Positions 25,926-36,962 of a stretch of 64,000 bases of DNA are shown one piece after another (the stretch's first letter is position 1; each line of letters begins with the position of its first letter). Source of the DNA: Prevotella sp902465605 (GTDB lineage: Bacteria; Bacteroidota; Bacteroidia; Bacteroidales; Bacteroidaceae). The notes beneath the pieces were generated by a model. That model was not told the origin of the DNA, searched no databases, and was given only the letters and a program-made list of their open reading frames with translations. The translations under genes and the position numbers were made by a program. The stretch lies in assembly GCA_902465605.1 (NCBI GenBank), contig CABQNT010000008.1, positions 65,457 through 129,456 of the forward strand, in the 5' to 3' direction.

Positions 25926-26432
25926 ATGTCATTAATAACTCCTGATTTTGGATTGTTTTTCTGGATGGCCATCGTCTTTATCATTGTATTGGCCATCTTA
26001 TGGAAATGGGGCTTTCCATCAATTGTCAATATGGTGAATAGCCGAAAGGAATTCATTGACGACAGCTTGAGAAAGGCCCATGAGGCCAATGAAAGACTAG
26101 CAAACATACAGAAAGAAGGGGAAGCCATGCTCCAAAATGCGAGAGAAAAGCAGGCGCAAATATTGAAGGATGCGGCGGATACTCGCGATGCGATTGTTGT
26201 GAAAGCTCAGGAGAAAGCTACAAATGAAGGTTCCAGATTGCTCAATGAGGCAAAAGCTGAAATAGAAGCAGAAAAGCAAAATGCCATTCGCGACATTCGC
26301 ACACAGGTGGCTGAGATTTCCGTTCAGGTAGCAGAAAAGATTGTTCGCGAGAAACTTTCTTCGAATGAGAGTCAAATGGAGTTAATCAACAAACTGCTGA
26401 ATGACATTTCTGTTGGTAAAAATAACGAGTAA
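25926..26432 (+). CDS. atpF: F-type ATP synthase subunit b
   Basis: The 168-residue peripheral stalk subunit. One N-terminal membrane helix (residues about 8-27, LFFWMAIVFIIVLAILWKWG) is followed by a long charged coiled coil rich in A, E, K and Q (EANERLANIQKEGEAML and onward), which dimerises and binds delta. The gene is 6 bp upstream of atpH. Confidence 0.93.
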   Translation: MSLITPDFGLFFWMAIVFIIVLAILWKWGFPSIVNMVNSRKEFIDDSLRKAHEANERLANIQKEGEAMLQNAREKQAQILKDAADTRDAIVVKAQEKATNEGSRLLNEAKAEIEAEKQNAIRDIRTQVAEISVQVAEKIVREKLSSNESQMELINKLLNDISVGKNNE

Positions 26433-26438
26433 AAGGAT

Positions 26439-26975
26439 ATGGCAGTAGGTGTAATATCAGTCAGATATGCAAGGGCGCTTTTAAAATGTGCGATGGAGGT
26501 GAACCTGGAAGACCAGGTTTATCAGGAGATGATAACTCTTGCTGATCAATATAATCGTGTACCTGAACTGCGTTCTACAATAGACAATCCGATGCTTGAT
26601 AAGGACAAAAAGCAAGCACTTTTGCAAGCTGCTTGTGGGATGAATCTCTCTGAATTGACAGAGAAATTTATCCAGTTGGTCCTACAAGAAGGCAGAGAGA
26701 ATGTCATCCAGATGATGGCCACATCTTATATTACGCTTTATCGAAAACAGATGAACATCATCAGTGGCCGATTGATTACTGCAACAACAGTCACGCCAGA
26801 GGTGGAGCAGAAAATGAAACAAATGGTTCAAAGCAAGTCTCAAGGTACGGTTGAGTTCCAAACAGAAGTCAACCCAGACATCATTGGAGGCTTTATCCTT
26901 GAATATGATTCTTACCGTATGGATGCAAGCGTTCAGACAAAGCTGGACAATATCCTGAAAGAGCTTAAGAAATAA
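26439..26975 (+). CDS. atpH: F-type ATP synthase subunit delta
   Basis: A 178-residue subunit joining the b stalk to the alpha3beta3 head. The N-terminal helical domain begins SVRYARALLKCAMEV, and the C-terminal part has the conserved NPDIIGGFILEYD segment (canonical 'd.sliGG..i..g'). It lies between atpF and atpA as expected. Confidence 0.92.
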   Translation: MAVGVISVRYARALLKCAMEVNLEDQVYQEMITLADQYNRVPELRSTIDNPMLDKDKKQALLQAACGMNLSELTEKFIQLVLQEGRENVIQMMATSYITLYRKQMNIISGRLITATTVTPEVEQKMKQMVQSKSQGTVEFQTEVNPDIIGGFILEYDSYRMDASVQTKLDNILKELKK

Positions 26976-26994
26976 ATTAAAAAGAAAAAATAAA

Positions 26995-28584
26995 ATGTCA
27001 GACAAAATAAAACCAAGCGAAGTGTCAGACGTACTACTTCAACAACTAAGTGGTGTCAGCTCGGACAATCAGTTTGAAGAAACTGGTACGGTACTTAACG
27101 TGGGGGATGGTGTGGCTCGCGTGTACGGTTTGCAGAATGCCGAAGCTAACGAGTTGCTCGAGTTTGAGAATGGAGTAATGGCTATTGTGATGAACTTGGA
27201 GGAAGATAACGTCGGTTGTATTCTTTTGGGATCATCATCCGCCATCAAGGAGGGAATGGTTGTGAAACGTACCCATCGCATCGCATCCATCCGCGTGAAT
27301 GACAACATGCTTGGACGTGTCATCAACCCTCTTGGTGAGGCTATTGACGGATTGGGCGAGCTCGATTTGACAGAATCGTTTGAAATGCCGCTGGATCGCA
27401 AAGCTCCGGGCGTTATTTATAGACAACCCGTTAAAGAACCGCTGCAGACAGGATTGAAATCTGTTGACTCGATGATTCCAATTGGTAGAGGACAGCGTGA
27501 GTTGATTATTGGTGACCGTCAAACAGGTAAAACAGCGATTGCGGTTGACACGATTATCAACCAGAAGAGCTTTTATGATGCCGGTAAACCCGTATACTGT
27601 ATTTACGTGGCAATCGGCCAAAAAGCATCCACTGTTGCAAACCTTGTTCAGACATTAAAAGAACGTGGCGCTTTACCTTACTCCATCATCGTTTCTGCTA
27701 CAGCTGCTGACCCAGCTGCCATGCAATACTATGCGCCGTTTGCAGGCGCAGCCATCGGTGAGTATTTCCGCGATCGAGGAGAGTCAGCTCTGGTTGTATA
27801 CGATGATTTGTCTAAACAGGCCGTTGCTTACCGCGAGATTTCACTGATTCTCCGCCGTCCTTCTGGACGTGAAGCTTATCCTGGCGACGTTTTTTATCTA
27901 CACTCTAGATTGTTGGAACGGGCAGCTCGTATCAATGATCAGCAAGAGGTAGCCGAGCAGATGAACGACTTGCCCGAGTGCCTGAAGGGTCACGTCAAAG
28001 GTGGTGGTTCATTGACAGCCTTGCCAATTATTGAAACCCAGGCAGGCGATGTGTCAGCCTATATTCCCACCAATGTTATCTCTATTACAGACGGACAGAT
28101 TTATCTTGAGTCCAATCTCTTCAATCAAGGTTTCCGACCTGCTGTCAACGTGGGTATCTCCGTGTCACGTGTCGGTGGTAGTGCTCAGATCAAGAGTATG
28201 AAAAAAGTTGCTGGAACTTTGAAAATTGATCAAGCCCAGTATCGAGAGCTTGAAGCATTCTCCAAGTTCTCAAGTGATATGGATTCGGTAACAGCCATGA
28301 CACTTGACCGAGGAAGAAAGAACAATCAGTTGTTGATACAACCACAATATAGTCCTGTTCCTGTGGGCGAGCAAGTTGCCATTCTATATTGTGGTGTTCA
28401 TGGCTTGTTGCAAGATGTGCCAATTGATGAAGTTCGAACATGCCAAGATACCTTTTTGGAAGCCATGCGCACCAAACATGCTGATGTACTGAAGGTTCTT
28501 GAGTCAGGCCAATTAACAGACGAAGCCATCCAGACCATCGAGCAAACCATGAGCGAAGTGACTGCTTCTTATAAAGTTTCATAG
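26995..28584 (+). CDS. atpA: F-type ATP synthase subunit alpha
   Basis: The 529-residue regulatory nucleotide-binding subunit of F1. The Walker A motif is GDRQTGKTAIA, with the PIGRGQRELIIGDRQ approach and the arginine-finger region VNVGISVSRVGGSAQI. A charged N-terminus (residues 1-25) mediates delta binding. It is 3 bp upstream of atpG. Confidence 0.96.
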   Translation: MSDKIKPSEVSDVLLQQLSGVSSDNQFEETGTVLNVGDGVARVYGLQNAEANELLEFENGVMAIVMNLEEDNVGCILLGSSSAIKEGMVVKRTHRIASIRVNDNMLGRVINPLGEAIDGLGELDLTESFEMPLDRKAPGVIYRQPVKEPLQTGLKSVDSMIPIGRGQRELIIGDRQTGKTAIAVDTIINQKSFYDAGKPVYCIYVAIGQKASTVANLVQTLKERGALPYSIIVSATAADPAAMQYYAPFAGAAIGEYFRDRGESALVVYDDLSKQAVAYREISLILRRPSGREAYPGDVFYLHSRLLERAARINDQQEVAEQMNDLPECLKGHVKGGGSLTALPIIETQAGDVSAYIPTNVISITDGQIYLESNLFNQGFRPAVNVGISVSRVGGSAQIKSMKKVAGTLKIDQAQYRELEAFSKFSSDMDSVTAMTLDRGRKNNQLLIQPQYSPVPVGEQVAILYCGVHGLLQDVPIDEVRTCQDTFLEAMRTKHADVLKVLESGQLTDEAIQTIEQTMSEVTASYKVS

Positions 28585-28587
28585 CCT

Positions 28588-29562
28588 ATGCCGTCACTCA
28601 AAGAGATAAAGACACGTATTGCCAGTGTCAAGAATACCCGAAAAATAACCAGTGCGATGAAGATGGTTGCATCCAGCAAACTTCATCATGCACAGGTCAG
28701 AGTAGAGAATATGCTCCCATACGAAAATATGTTGGAGCATATTCTTAAGTCATTTCTTATTTCTACACCAGATGCTGACACGCCATTTGATGCCATACGC
28801 CCTAACTTGACACGCGTGGCATTGGTGGTTTTTTCTTCAAACAGCAGTCTATGCGGTAGTTTTAACATTAATGTGTTGAAAATGATGCAACAGGCTATTG
28901 AAGATTACCATCGTCTCGGAATTGACAAGGATAACATTATTATTTATCCTATTGGCCGAAAAGTTGCAGAACGTGTTGTAAAGATGGGGTATAAAACTGC
29001 TGGGAATTTCATTGAATTGGCTGATAAGCCTAATGCACAGACGTGCCAAAAGATTGCTCATGAAATTGCACAGAAGTTTCTAGACGGTGAGTATGACAAG
29101 GTCGAGATGATTTATCATCACTTCAAGAGTGTTGGTTCGCAGATTCTAACTCGAAAAACCTTCTTGCCCATTGACTTGTCAACGGAGATTGGATGGGGAA
29201 ATGATCGTGATTTGAAATCTTCTTACACCACGGCAAGAGCACAGGAGTACCTGAGAAGAAAGAACCTAAAGGTAGAACGAAAAGAGATAGATGCCCAGCC
29301 TTTGAATGACGACTTCATTGTAGAGCCTGATGTCAAGACTGTATTGGGCACCTTGATACCCAATCAATTACACCTCATGTTCTATACGGCATTGCTAGAT
29401 AGTCACGCAAGTGAGCATGCCGCTCGAATGGTTGCTATGCAGACAGCTACCGACAATGCAGATGACTTGCTTCGATCACTCAATCTACAGTATAACAAGG
29501 GTAGACAGCAAGCCATTACAAACGAGTTGCTGGATATTGTTGGCGGTACTATTAATAACTAG
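28588..29562 (+). CDS. atpG: F-type ATP synthase subunit gamma
   Basis: The 324-residue rotor shaft. Conserved ends are SLKEIKTRIASVKNTRKITSAMKMVASSKL (across residues 3-32) and the C-terminal ALLDSHASEHAARMVAMQTATDNA pattern. At 324 residues it is longer than the E. coli protein (287), with the extra length in the middle. It is the last gene of the operon and is followed by a strong terminator. Confidence 0.95.
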   Translation: MPSLKEIKTRIASVKNTRKITSAMKMVASSKLHHAQVRVENMLPYENMLEHILKSFLISTPDADTPFDAIRPNLTRVALVVFSSNSSLCGSFNINVLKMMQQAIEDYHRLGIDKDNIIIYPIGRKVAERVVKMGYKTAGNFIELADKPNAQTCQKIAHEIAQKFLDGEYDKVEMIYHHFKSVGSQILTRKTFLPIDLSTEIGWGNDRDLKSSYTTARAQEYLRRKNLKVERKEIDAQPLNDDFIVEPDVKTVLGTLIPNQLHLMFYTALLDSHASEHAARMVAMQTATDNADDLLRSLNLQYNKGRQQAITNELLDIVGGTINN

Positions 29563-29586
29563 ACATTTTATGTAATTGAATAAAAT

Positions 29587-29627
29587 AGTTCGAGATAACA
29601 CGATGATGTTATCTCGAACTTTTTTTG
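29587..29627 (+). terminator. Strong terminator of the ATP synthase operon
   Basis: AGTTCGAGATAACA (29587-29600) pairs perfectly with TGTTATCTCGAACT (29607-29620) around a 6-nt loop and is followed by a run of T. Confidence 0.95.
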
Positions 29628-29673
29628 TTCCTTTTTTTGTGTGTCAAAAGCATAACCAAATAGATGACTGCCT

Positions 29674-29827
29674 AAAGTCAATGCTTTACCTGCCCAAAGT
29701 CAATGCTTTACCTGCCCAAAGTCAATGCTTTACCTGCCCAAAGTCAATGCTTTACCTGCCCAAAGTCAATGCTTTAAAAGCTCAAACTCATTGACTTTGA
29801 TATTCAAAATCAATGAGTTTGAAGTCT
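29674..29827. repeat. 22-bp phased near-palindrome array, site B (7 units)
   Basis: Units begin at 29674, 29696, 29718, 29740, 29762, 29784 and 29806. The first four are identical (core AAAGTCAATGCTTTAC, linker CTGCCC). The sixth, AAACTCATTGACTTTG, is the reversed orientation of the motif but keeps the 22-bp phase; the seventh is AAAATCAATGAGTTTG. The array ends 7 bp short of the tRNA-Ser 3' end. Confidence 0.92.
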
Positions 29828-29834
29828 CTTTCGT

Positions 29835-29925
29835 TGGCGGAAGATGAGGGATTCAAACCCCCGATACCCAAAAAGGGTATACCGGATTTCGAGTCCAGCG
29901 CATTCGGTCACTCTGCCAATCTTCC
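29835..29925 (-). tRNA. tRNA-Ser (anticodon CGA), CCA encoded
   Basis: Read on the minus strand from 29925. The acceptor stem GGAAGAT pairs with ATCTTCC, followed by discriminator G and a genomically encoded CCA. The anticodon loop CTCGAAA between CTGGA and TCCGG gives CGA, decoding UCG. A long variable arm (ATACCC-TTTTT-GGGTAT) identifies the type II serine tRNA, and the T-loop GGTTCAAATCC form is normal. Confidence 0.96.
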
Positions 29926-29937
29926 TATTTGAGTGTG

Positions 29938-29969
29938 CAAATGTAATAATAATTTGGTAATGCCCCAAA
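29938..29969 (-). promoter_or_regulatory. Promoter of tRNA-Ser
   Basis: On the minus strand, TTTG (29966-29969) and TACATTTG (29938-29945) are 20 bp apart. The spacer region also holds an inverted repeat (AATTTGG 29951-29957, CCAAATT 29965-29971) overlapping the -33 element, a possible operator. Confidence 0.7.
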
Positions 29970-30123
29970 TTTTTTAACCATTTAATATGCTCAGAGCATC
30001 TAGTATAGCTTGCATGTGCCCCAACTGGAATTGTTAAGATGAAGCCATGTGTTTATTCAACAGTTATATCGTAGCTTTGCAGCACGCTTTCATTGAACAC
30101 AAAAAATAAATCAAATGCATTAA

Positions 30124-30597
30124 TTAGAATGGACCGTATGTCAATTCAGCATTCCATACACCTTGTCTTTTTGCTGTCGAGATGGTAAACAAGCGCCCTA
30201 TGCCTTTTGGTGATAAACCGCCTTTATAGAAATATGAGCCATCTTCATAATCTTCTGATAGAGGATGTTTTTTACCCAGCTCTTTAGACAAAGCTTCTAC
30301 TTTTTTATCGGCACCTATTTTATTTTTGGCTCTCATAAAAAAGCGTGCTTCATTTAATTTATCATTCTTGAACTTGAAGATGACTAAGTCGAATTTAAAA
30401 TTATGATAGGTCATATTCTTGAATTCAATAGCTTGTTTGTCAATGGTTGTAGGTTCACCAAACTCGGCCTTTATGTCCATCAATGCTTGTTGATATTCTG
30501 AACCGATACTGACAGTTGCAACTTTTGCACCATTGTTAGCTTGTGTATTCATGAAAAAGAAACAACTAAGGAAGAGAATAAATAATCTTGATAACAT
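30124..30597 (-). CDS. Small exported protein of unknown function
   Basis: A 157-residue protein with a signal peptide (residues 1-20, ending NTQAN). The mature part has alternating charged and aromatic residues, suggestive of a mixed alpha/beta fold with an FKFDLVIFKFKNDKLNEARF strand-like core and a C-terminal ELTYGPF end. No family was recognised. It is downstream of ppdK on the same strand but separated from it by a stem-loop. Confidence 0.7.
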   Translation of the reverse strand: MLSRLFILFLSCFFFMNTQANNGAKVATVSIGSEYQQALMDIKAEFGEPTTIDKQAIEFKNMTYHNFKFDLVIFKFKNDKLNEARFFMRAKNKIGADKKVEALSKELGKKHPLSEDYEDGSYFYKGGLSPKGIGRLFTISTAKRQGVWNAELTYGPF

Positions 30598-30613
30598 GTC
30601 GATTTTAAGTTAA

Positions 30614-30652
30614 GGCCAGGTAGTTTGTGTAGATACACGCAACTACCTGACC
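30614..30652 (-). terminator. Stem-loop after ppdK, probable terminator
   Basis: CAGGTAGTT (30617-30625) and AACTACCTG (30641-30649) form the outer stem, extended by flanking pairs, and GTGT/ACAC pair inside. There is no strong U-tract on the minus strand, so it could instead reduce read-through into the next gene. Confidence 0.6.
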
Positions 30653-30679
30653 TATTGCTGTTGATAAATGTGAATAGTC

Positions 30680-33400
<2,721 letters not shown>

Positions 33401-33664
33401 ACCGAAAAGTATTCTCTTAATTTATTTATTTTATGCTTTTGCAAAAATAACAATATTTTATAATCTTGCAAAATATTTATACAGAAAAGTGCAATGTATA
33501 CATTGCATTTATTAGGATTAAAAATATAGGAACTCGTGTACCCATGCCGCCTCATATAATATTGAGGCCATTGATGGTATGCCAAAAGATTATAAATATG
33601 CGATTCGTACGGTCTGCTTTTCAGTCAATTAAACCGTGTTCACTGGGAATTACAGATGGCCTGC
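33401..33664. other. Gap between ppdK and the phosphatase gene
   Basis: Apart from the ppdK promoter nothing was recognised. The centre holds a short imperfect inverted repeat (CCTCATATAATATTGAGG near 33552). Confidence 0.4.
33442..33472 (-). promoter_or_regulatory. Promoter of ppdK
   Basis: On the minus strand, TTTG (33469-33472) and TATTTTTG (33442-33449) are 19 bp apart; leader about 38 nt. Confidence 0.65.
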
Positions 33665-34138
33665 TTATTTTCCATTTAATTGAATAAATAACTCTTTGCA
33701 GGCGATTTCTATCAAGTCAAGCGCATATTTAAAATCTTCATCTCCTCCATAATATGGATCTGGTACCACATCAACATTCTGCTTGTCTTTTAGGTAACTT
33801 GCCAGCATCTCAACCTTCTGGGCATCTTCTTCGGTAGCTGCCATAGCGGTAATCATGCGTTTGTTTTCGTGATCCATCACATAGATATGGTCAAAATTTG
33901 CGAAATCATCTACATTGAACTGGCGAGCACGGCTGTCAAACCGATATCCTCTTTGTGCACCATGTTTTCTCATTCTATGGTCGGGTAATTGCCCGATGTG
34001 CCAATCGCCAATGCCCGCTGAGTCGATGACGAATTCATCTTCCATGCCAGCAGCCTTGACAACGGATTTCATCACGCCCTCTGCCGCCGGACTTCTGCAA
34101 ATGTTTCCTAAACACACGAATAACAATCTCTTTTTCAT
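33665..34138 (-). CDS. Low-molecular-weight protein-tyrosine-phosphatase
   Basis: A 157-residue cytoplasmic phosphatase. The P-loop C9-L-G-N-I-C-R15-S sits at the N-terminus as in all family members, and the general acid lies in VVPDPYYGG. Such enzymes in this phylum often act on tyrosine kinases for polysaccharide export, but no such genes are nearby. ATG 34138 is preferred because it places the P-loop at its usual distance; an alternative ATG at 34147 overlaps the rmuC stop. Confidence 0.9.
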   Translation of the reverse strand: MKKRLLFVCLGNICRSPAAEGVMKSVVKAAGMEDEFVIDSAGIGDWHIGQLPDHRMRKHGAQRGYRFDSRARQFNVDDFANFDHIYVMDHENKRMITAMAATEEDAQKVEMLASYLKDKQNVDVVPDPYYGGDEDFKYALDLIEIACKELFIQLNGK

Positions 34139-34139
34139 C

Positions 34140-35522
34140 TTATTCATCTTCGTTTTCTTCTGTAATGTCCAACACATCAGGTTGGGTCATAGGGATCGGT
34201 TGGTTTGCACTTTCTTTTACGCCTAATTCTTTCAGTTCGTTGGCCTTCTGCACAATACTTTGCCGCCCCGTATAAGCCTTGTTGTAAGCCTCCCCATAGT
34301 CTTTATGAAGCATGTCAATGTCTTTGCCAATCTTGTCAAATCGTTTAATGAATTCGCCTACGCGTTTCAATAATTCTTCAGCCAAGGCGAAAACCTTCTT
34401 TTGGTTTTCGGTTTGTGCATATTGTCTCCAAGCTATCTGAATCATACGCAATATGGCCATTAAGTTTTGTTGGCTGGTGATGAACACTTGTTTGTCGAAA
34501 GCCTCACTCCATATCTTGGAATCTGTGTCTAAAGCCAGCTGCAAAGCTCCTTCGTTTGGAACGAACATGATGACGAAATCAATGGCTTTTCGTGGCGAAT
34601 GCACATATTTGCTGTAGTCTTTCTTGGCGAGATTGGTGGCCTGTGTTCGGATACTGCTCACCAAGTCGGCTGCAAACTTTTTCTTGAGAGCTTCTTCTTC
34701 GGTGTTTACATATTGATAATAGGCATCAATAGACATCTTGGCATCGATGATGACATCTTCATTGTTTGGGTAATGTAGAATCACATCAGGGATCATCCGC
34801 CTTCCTGTGTCATCATTTTTAATCACATTTCCCTTTTCATCTGTTAATGTGTGCTGGATGTCATAATCGATACCGACTTTGTAACCTTGACTTTCCAGAA
34901 TGTCTGTCAGTATGCGTTCGCCCCAATTGCCTTGTGCCTTATTTCCTCCTCTAATTACATTGGTCAGTCGGGTTGCGGTAGTTTCAATCTTCTGTGTCTG
35001 CAAACTCATCTCTCTGAGTTGTTGTGATAGCGAGGCAGTATTCTTGGATGTTTCTGTATTTGTGTGCTGAATGGCTTGTTGCAATTGCTCGATGTTCATC
35101 TTAAGTGGTTTCGTTAGATGCTCCATCGATTCGTTATTGGTTGTCTTCAGTCGTTCCGACGTCTGTTCTAAGATGCGAGTTGCCAAATTTGAGAACTGTT
35201 CTTGAACAGTCTTCAGTTGTTGTTCAAATTGCTCGCGGCGCATTTCTGTCTCTTTCGAATGCGATGCTTGTTCTGATTCCAACTGCGTGGTTACTCGCTC
35301 CAACTCAAGTTTGATAGTTATCAACTGTTGTTGTTGCTCTGCTTGCTCACGCTGAAGTCGGTCACGTTCTGCTTGTAGCTGAGTGCCAAGTTCTTGTTCG
35401 TGCGCCAATTGTTGATTAGACAATACGTTTTTGGTTTCCAGCTTTTTCAGCTTTCCGTTTAACAAGAAAAAGACAAAGATTGCTCCAACGATGAGGCCTA
35501 TGGCTAAGTATATGAATTCCAT
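34140..35522 (-). CDS. rmuC: DNA recombination protein RmuC
   Basis: A 460-residue protein. An N-terminal membrane anchor (residues 3-22) is followed by a long glutamine-rich coiled coil (about 30-170) and then the RmuC nuclease-like domain, with GNKAQGNWGERILTDIL, IPDVILHYPNNEDVIIDAKM and FVIMFVPNEGALQLAL. RmuC limits inverted-repeat recombination in E. coli. The phosphatase gene starts 1 bp after its stop, so the two are co-transcribed. Confidence 0.9.
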   Translation of the reverse strand: MEFIYLAIGLIVGAIFVFFLLNGKLKKLETKNVLSNQQLAHEQELGTQLQAERDRLQREQAEQQQQLITIKLELERVTTQLESEQASHSKETEMRREQFEQQLKTVQEQFSNLATRILEQTSERLKTTNNESMEHLTKPLKMNIEQLQQAIQHTNTETSKNTASLSQQLREMSLQTQKIETTATRLTNVIRGGNKAQGNWGERILTDILESQGYKVGIDYDIQHTLTDEKGNVIKNDDTGRRMIPDVILHYPNNEDVIIDAKMSIDAYYQYVNTEEEALKKKFAADLVSSIRTQATNLAKKDYSKYVHSPRKAIDFVIMFVPNEGALQLALDTDSKIWSEAFDKQVFITSQQNLMAILRMIQIAWRQYAQTENQKKVFALAEELLKRVGEFIKRFDKIGKDIDMLHKDYGEAYNKAYTGRQSIVQKANELKELGVKESANQPIPMTQPDVLDITEENEDE

Positions 35523-35526
35523 ATTG

Positions 35527-35557
35527 CAAAGATAATTGATTTGACATGCATCTCAAA
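35527..35557 (-). promoter_or_regulatory. Promoter of rmuC, predicting a leaderless mRNA
   Basis: On the minus strand, TTTG (35554-35557) and TATCTTTG (35527-35534) are 19 bp apart. The box ends 4 bp before the ATG at 35522, so the start codon should be at or next to the transcript 5' end. Confidence 0.65.
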
Positions 35558-35571
35558 GTGTTCACGGCATT

Positions 35572-36870
35572 TTATTTTTTCACCCAATTCAGATGCATTC
35601 TTCGATACAAGAACCATTGTATGCCACCTCTCAAGCCTAAATAGACAATGAAAGCCATCCATAGAGCGTGATTTCCCAAGTAGCTTTGTAGGGCAAGGTA
35701 CAACGCAAAGAAGACAAGAGCTGATACCACTGAAGATACCAGCATGCCCCTTGTGGCCGTGAGTCCAATAAAAATGCCGTCATAGACAAAGGCCGATACA
35801 CTGACAATAGGAATCATCACGGCCCACAAGAAATATGCTTCGGCAGATTGTACGACAACAGCTTCGTTGGTCAACAGCATCAGAAAGCCATTGCCTCCAA
35901 CCGAATAGACCAGCGTGAACACAACGGCCATGATGGCTCCCCATGCGAACAAGCTGTTGTAGACCCTGTCAAAGGCCAGCTTATTCGCTGCACTATAATA
36001 CTTCCCACTAAGAGCTTCTCCGGCGTAGGCAAATCCATCCATGACGTAAGAGAAGAGGGTGAACAAGGTCATTAAGAGCGTATTGACAGACAGGATGATG
36101 GCTCCTTGCCTCGATCCGGCTGAAATGAAAAAGAAATTAACACCAACCAGGAATAGCGTTCGTATGAAAATGTCGCGGTTGACGGCAAAGAATCGAACCA
36201 TTGTACTTCGCTTAAACAAGTCGTCTTTCCAATTATATTCAGCCAACCTGCCATAATACCGCTTCCAACAGTACAAGGCAAGTAGGAAACCGGTCCACTG
36301 TGCCGTCAACGTTCCCAACGCTACACCTTGGATTTTCATGCCAAATCCAAATACAAAGGTCACGCTTGCAACGATATTCACGATGTTTTGAAAGATGGAT
36401 ACCAACATGGGGATTCGCGTATTTTGCATGCCTATAAACCATCCCGTCAATCCGTATAGCCCCAACATGGCTGGTGCGCCCCAAATGCAAATGGAAAAAT
36501 AAATCGCTGCCTGTTCCGCTATATGTTCTGTGGGCTGCATGATGGACAGCGCCATCCAACGAATTGGAAGTTGGAAGAGGATAAAAATCACAGCAATGGC
36601 CGTACTGATAGTCAGCGAACGAACCAACAATCTCATGGCTTCGGTCAAATCACGTCTTCCTAATGCTTGAGATGTCATGCCGCTGGTACCCATCCGCAAG
36701 AAACCAAAGAGCCAATACAGCACATTGAAAATCATGGTGCCAATGGCGATGGCTCCAATATAAATCACATCACCCATGTGTCCCACAATGGTCAGGTCGA
36801 TGATGCCTAATAGTGGAATGGTGATGTTTGATATGATGGATGGCAACGCCAATTTAAATACTTGCTTCAT
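35572..36870 (-). CDS. MATE family efflux transporter
   Basis: A 432-residue inner-membrane protein with 12 hydrophobic helices in two similar halves. The N-terminus ALPSIISNITIPLLGIIDLTIVGHMGD and the second-half GSRQGAIILSVNTLLMTLFTL match the DinF/NorM-type exporters. Substrate is not predictable; drugs, organic cations or a cell-envelope metabolite are possible. It lies 49 bp upstream of rmuC and probably has its own transcript. Confidence 0.88.
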   Translation of the reverse strand: MKQVFKLALPSIISNITIPLLGIIDLTIVGHMGDVIYIGAIAIGTMIFNVLYWLFGFLRMGTSGMTSQALGRRDLTEAMRLLVRSLTISTAIAVIFILFQLPIRWMALSIMQPTEHIAEQAAIYFSICIWGAPAMLGLYGLTGWFIGMQNTRIPMLVSIFQNIVNIVASVTFVFGFGMKIQGVALGTLTAQWTGFLLALYCWKRYYGRLAEYNWKDDLFKRSTMVRFFAVNRDIFIRTLFLVGVNFFFISAGSRQGAIILSVNTLLMTLFTLFSYVMDGFAYAGEALSGKYYSAANKLAFDRVYNSLFAWGAIMAVVFTLVYSVGGNGFLMLLTNEAVVVQSAEAYFLWAVMIPIVSVSAFVYDGIFIGLTATRGMLVSSVVSALVFFALYLALQSYLGNHALWMAFIVYLGLRGGIQWFLYRRMHLNWVKK

Positions 36871-36962
36871 AATTGCTGCCTAAGACAATGCGAATATACT
36901 GATTATTATCATTATACTTAGCTGGTATCTGGATGAAAAGAGAGGGCAAAAAGATTCTTTAT

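Larger units (their letters stand above)
29563..30123. other. 561-bp gap: terminator, repeat array, tRNA-Ser
   Basis: It contains the atp terminator (29587-29627), the seven-unit 22-bp array (29674-29827), the tRNA-Ser gene (29835-29925) and its promoter (29938-29969). From about 29975 to 30123 nothing more was recognised, apart from a lone TAGCTTTG match at 30072-30079 with no gene downstream. Confidence 0.7.

Noticed and set aside
29576..29794. Open frame covering the atp terminator and site B repeats
   Set aside because: It reads through a strong terminator and an array whose 22-bp unit shifts frame each time; no gene features.
29674..29827. CRISPR array
   Set aside because: Repeat plus linker is 22 bp, linkers are only 6 nt and several are identical, and no cas gene is in the window.
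30072..30079. Plus-strand promoter at TAGCTTTG
   Set aside because: No plus-strand gene lies downstream and no -33 element was seen; probably chance.
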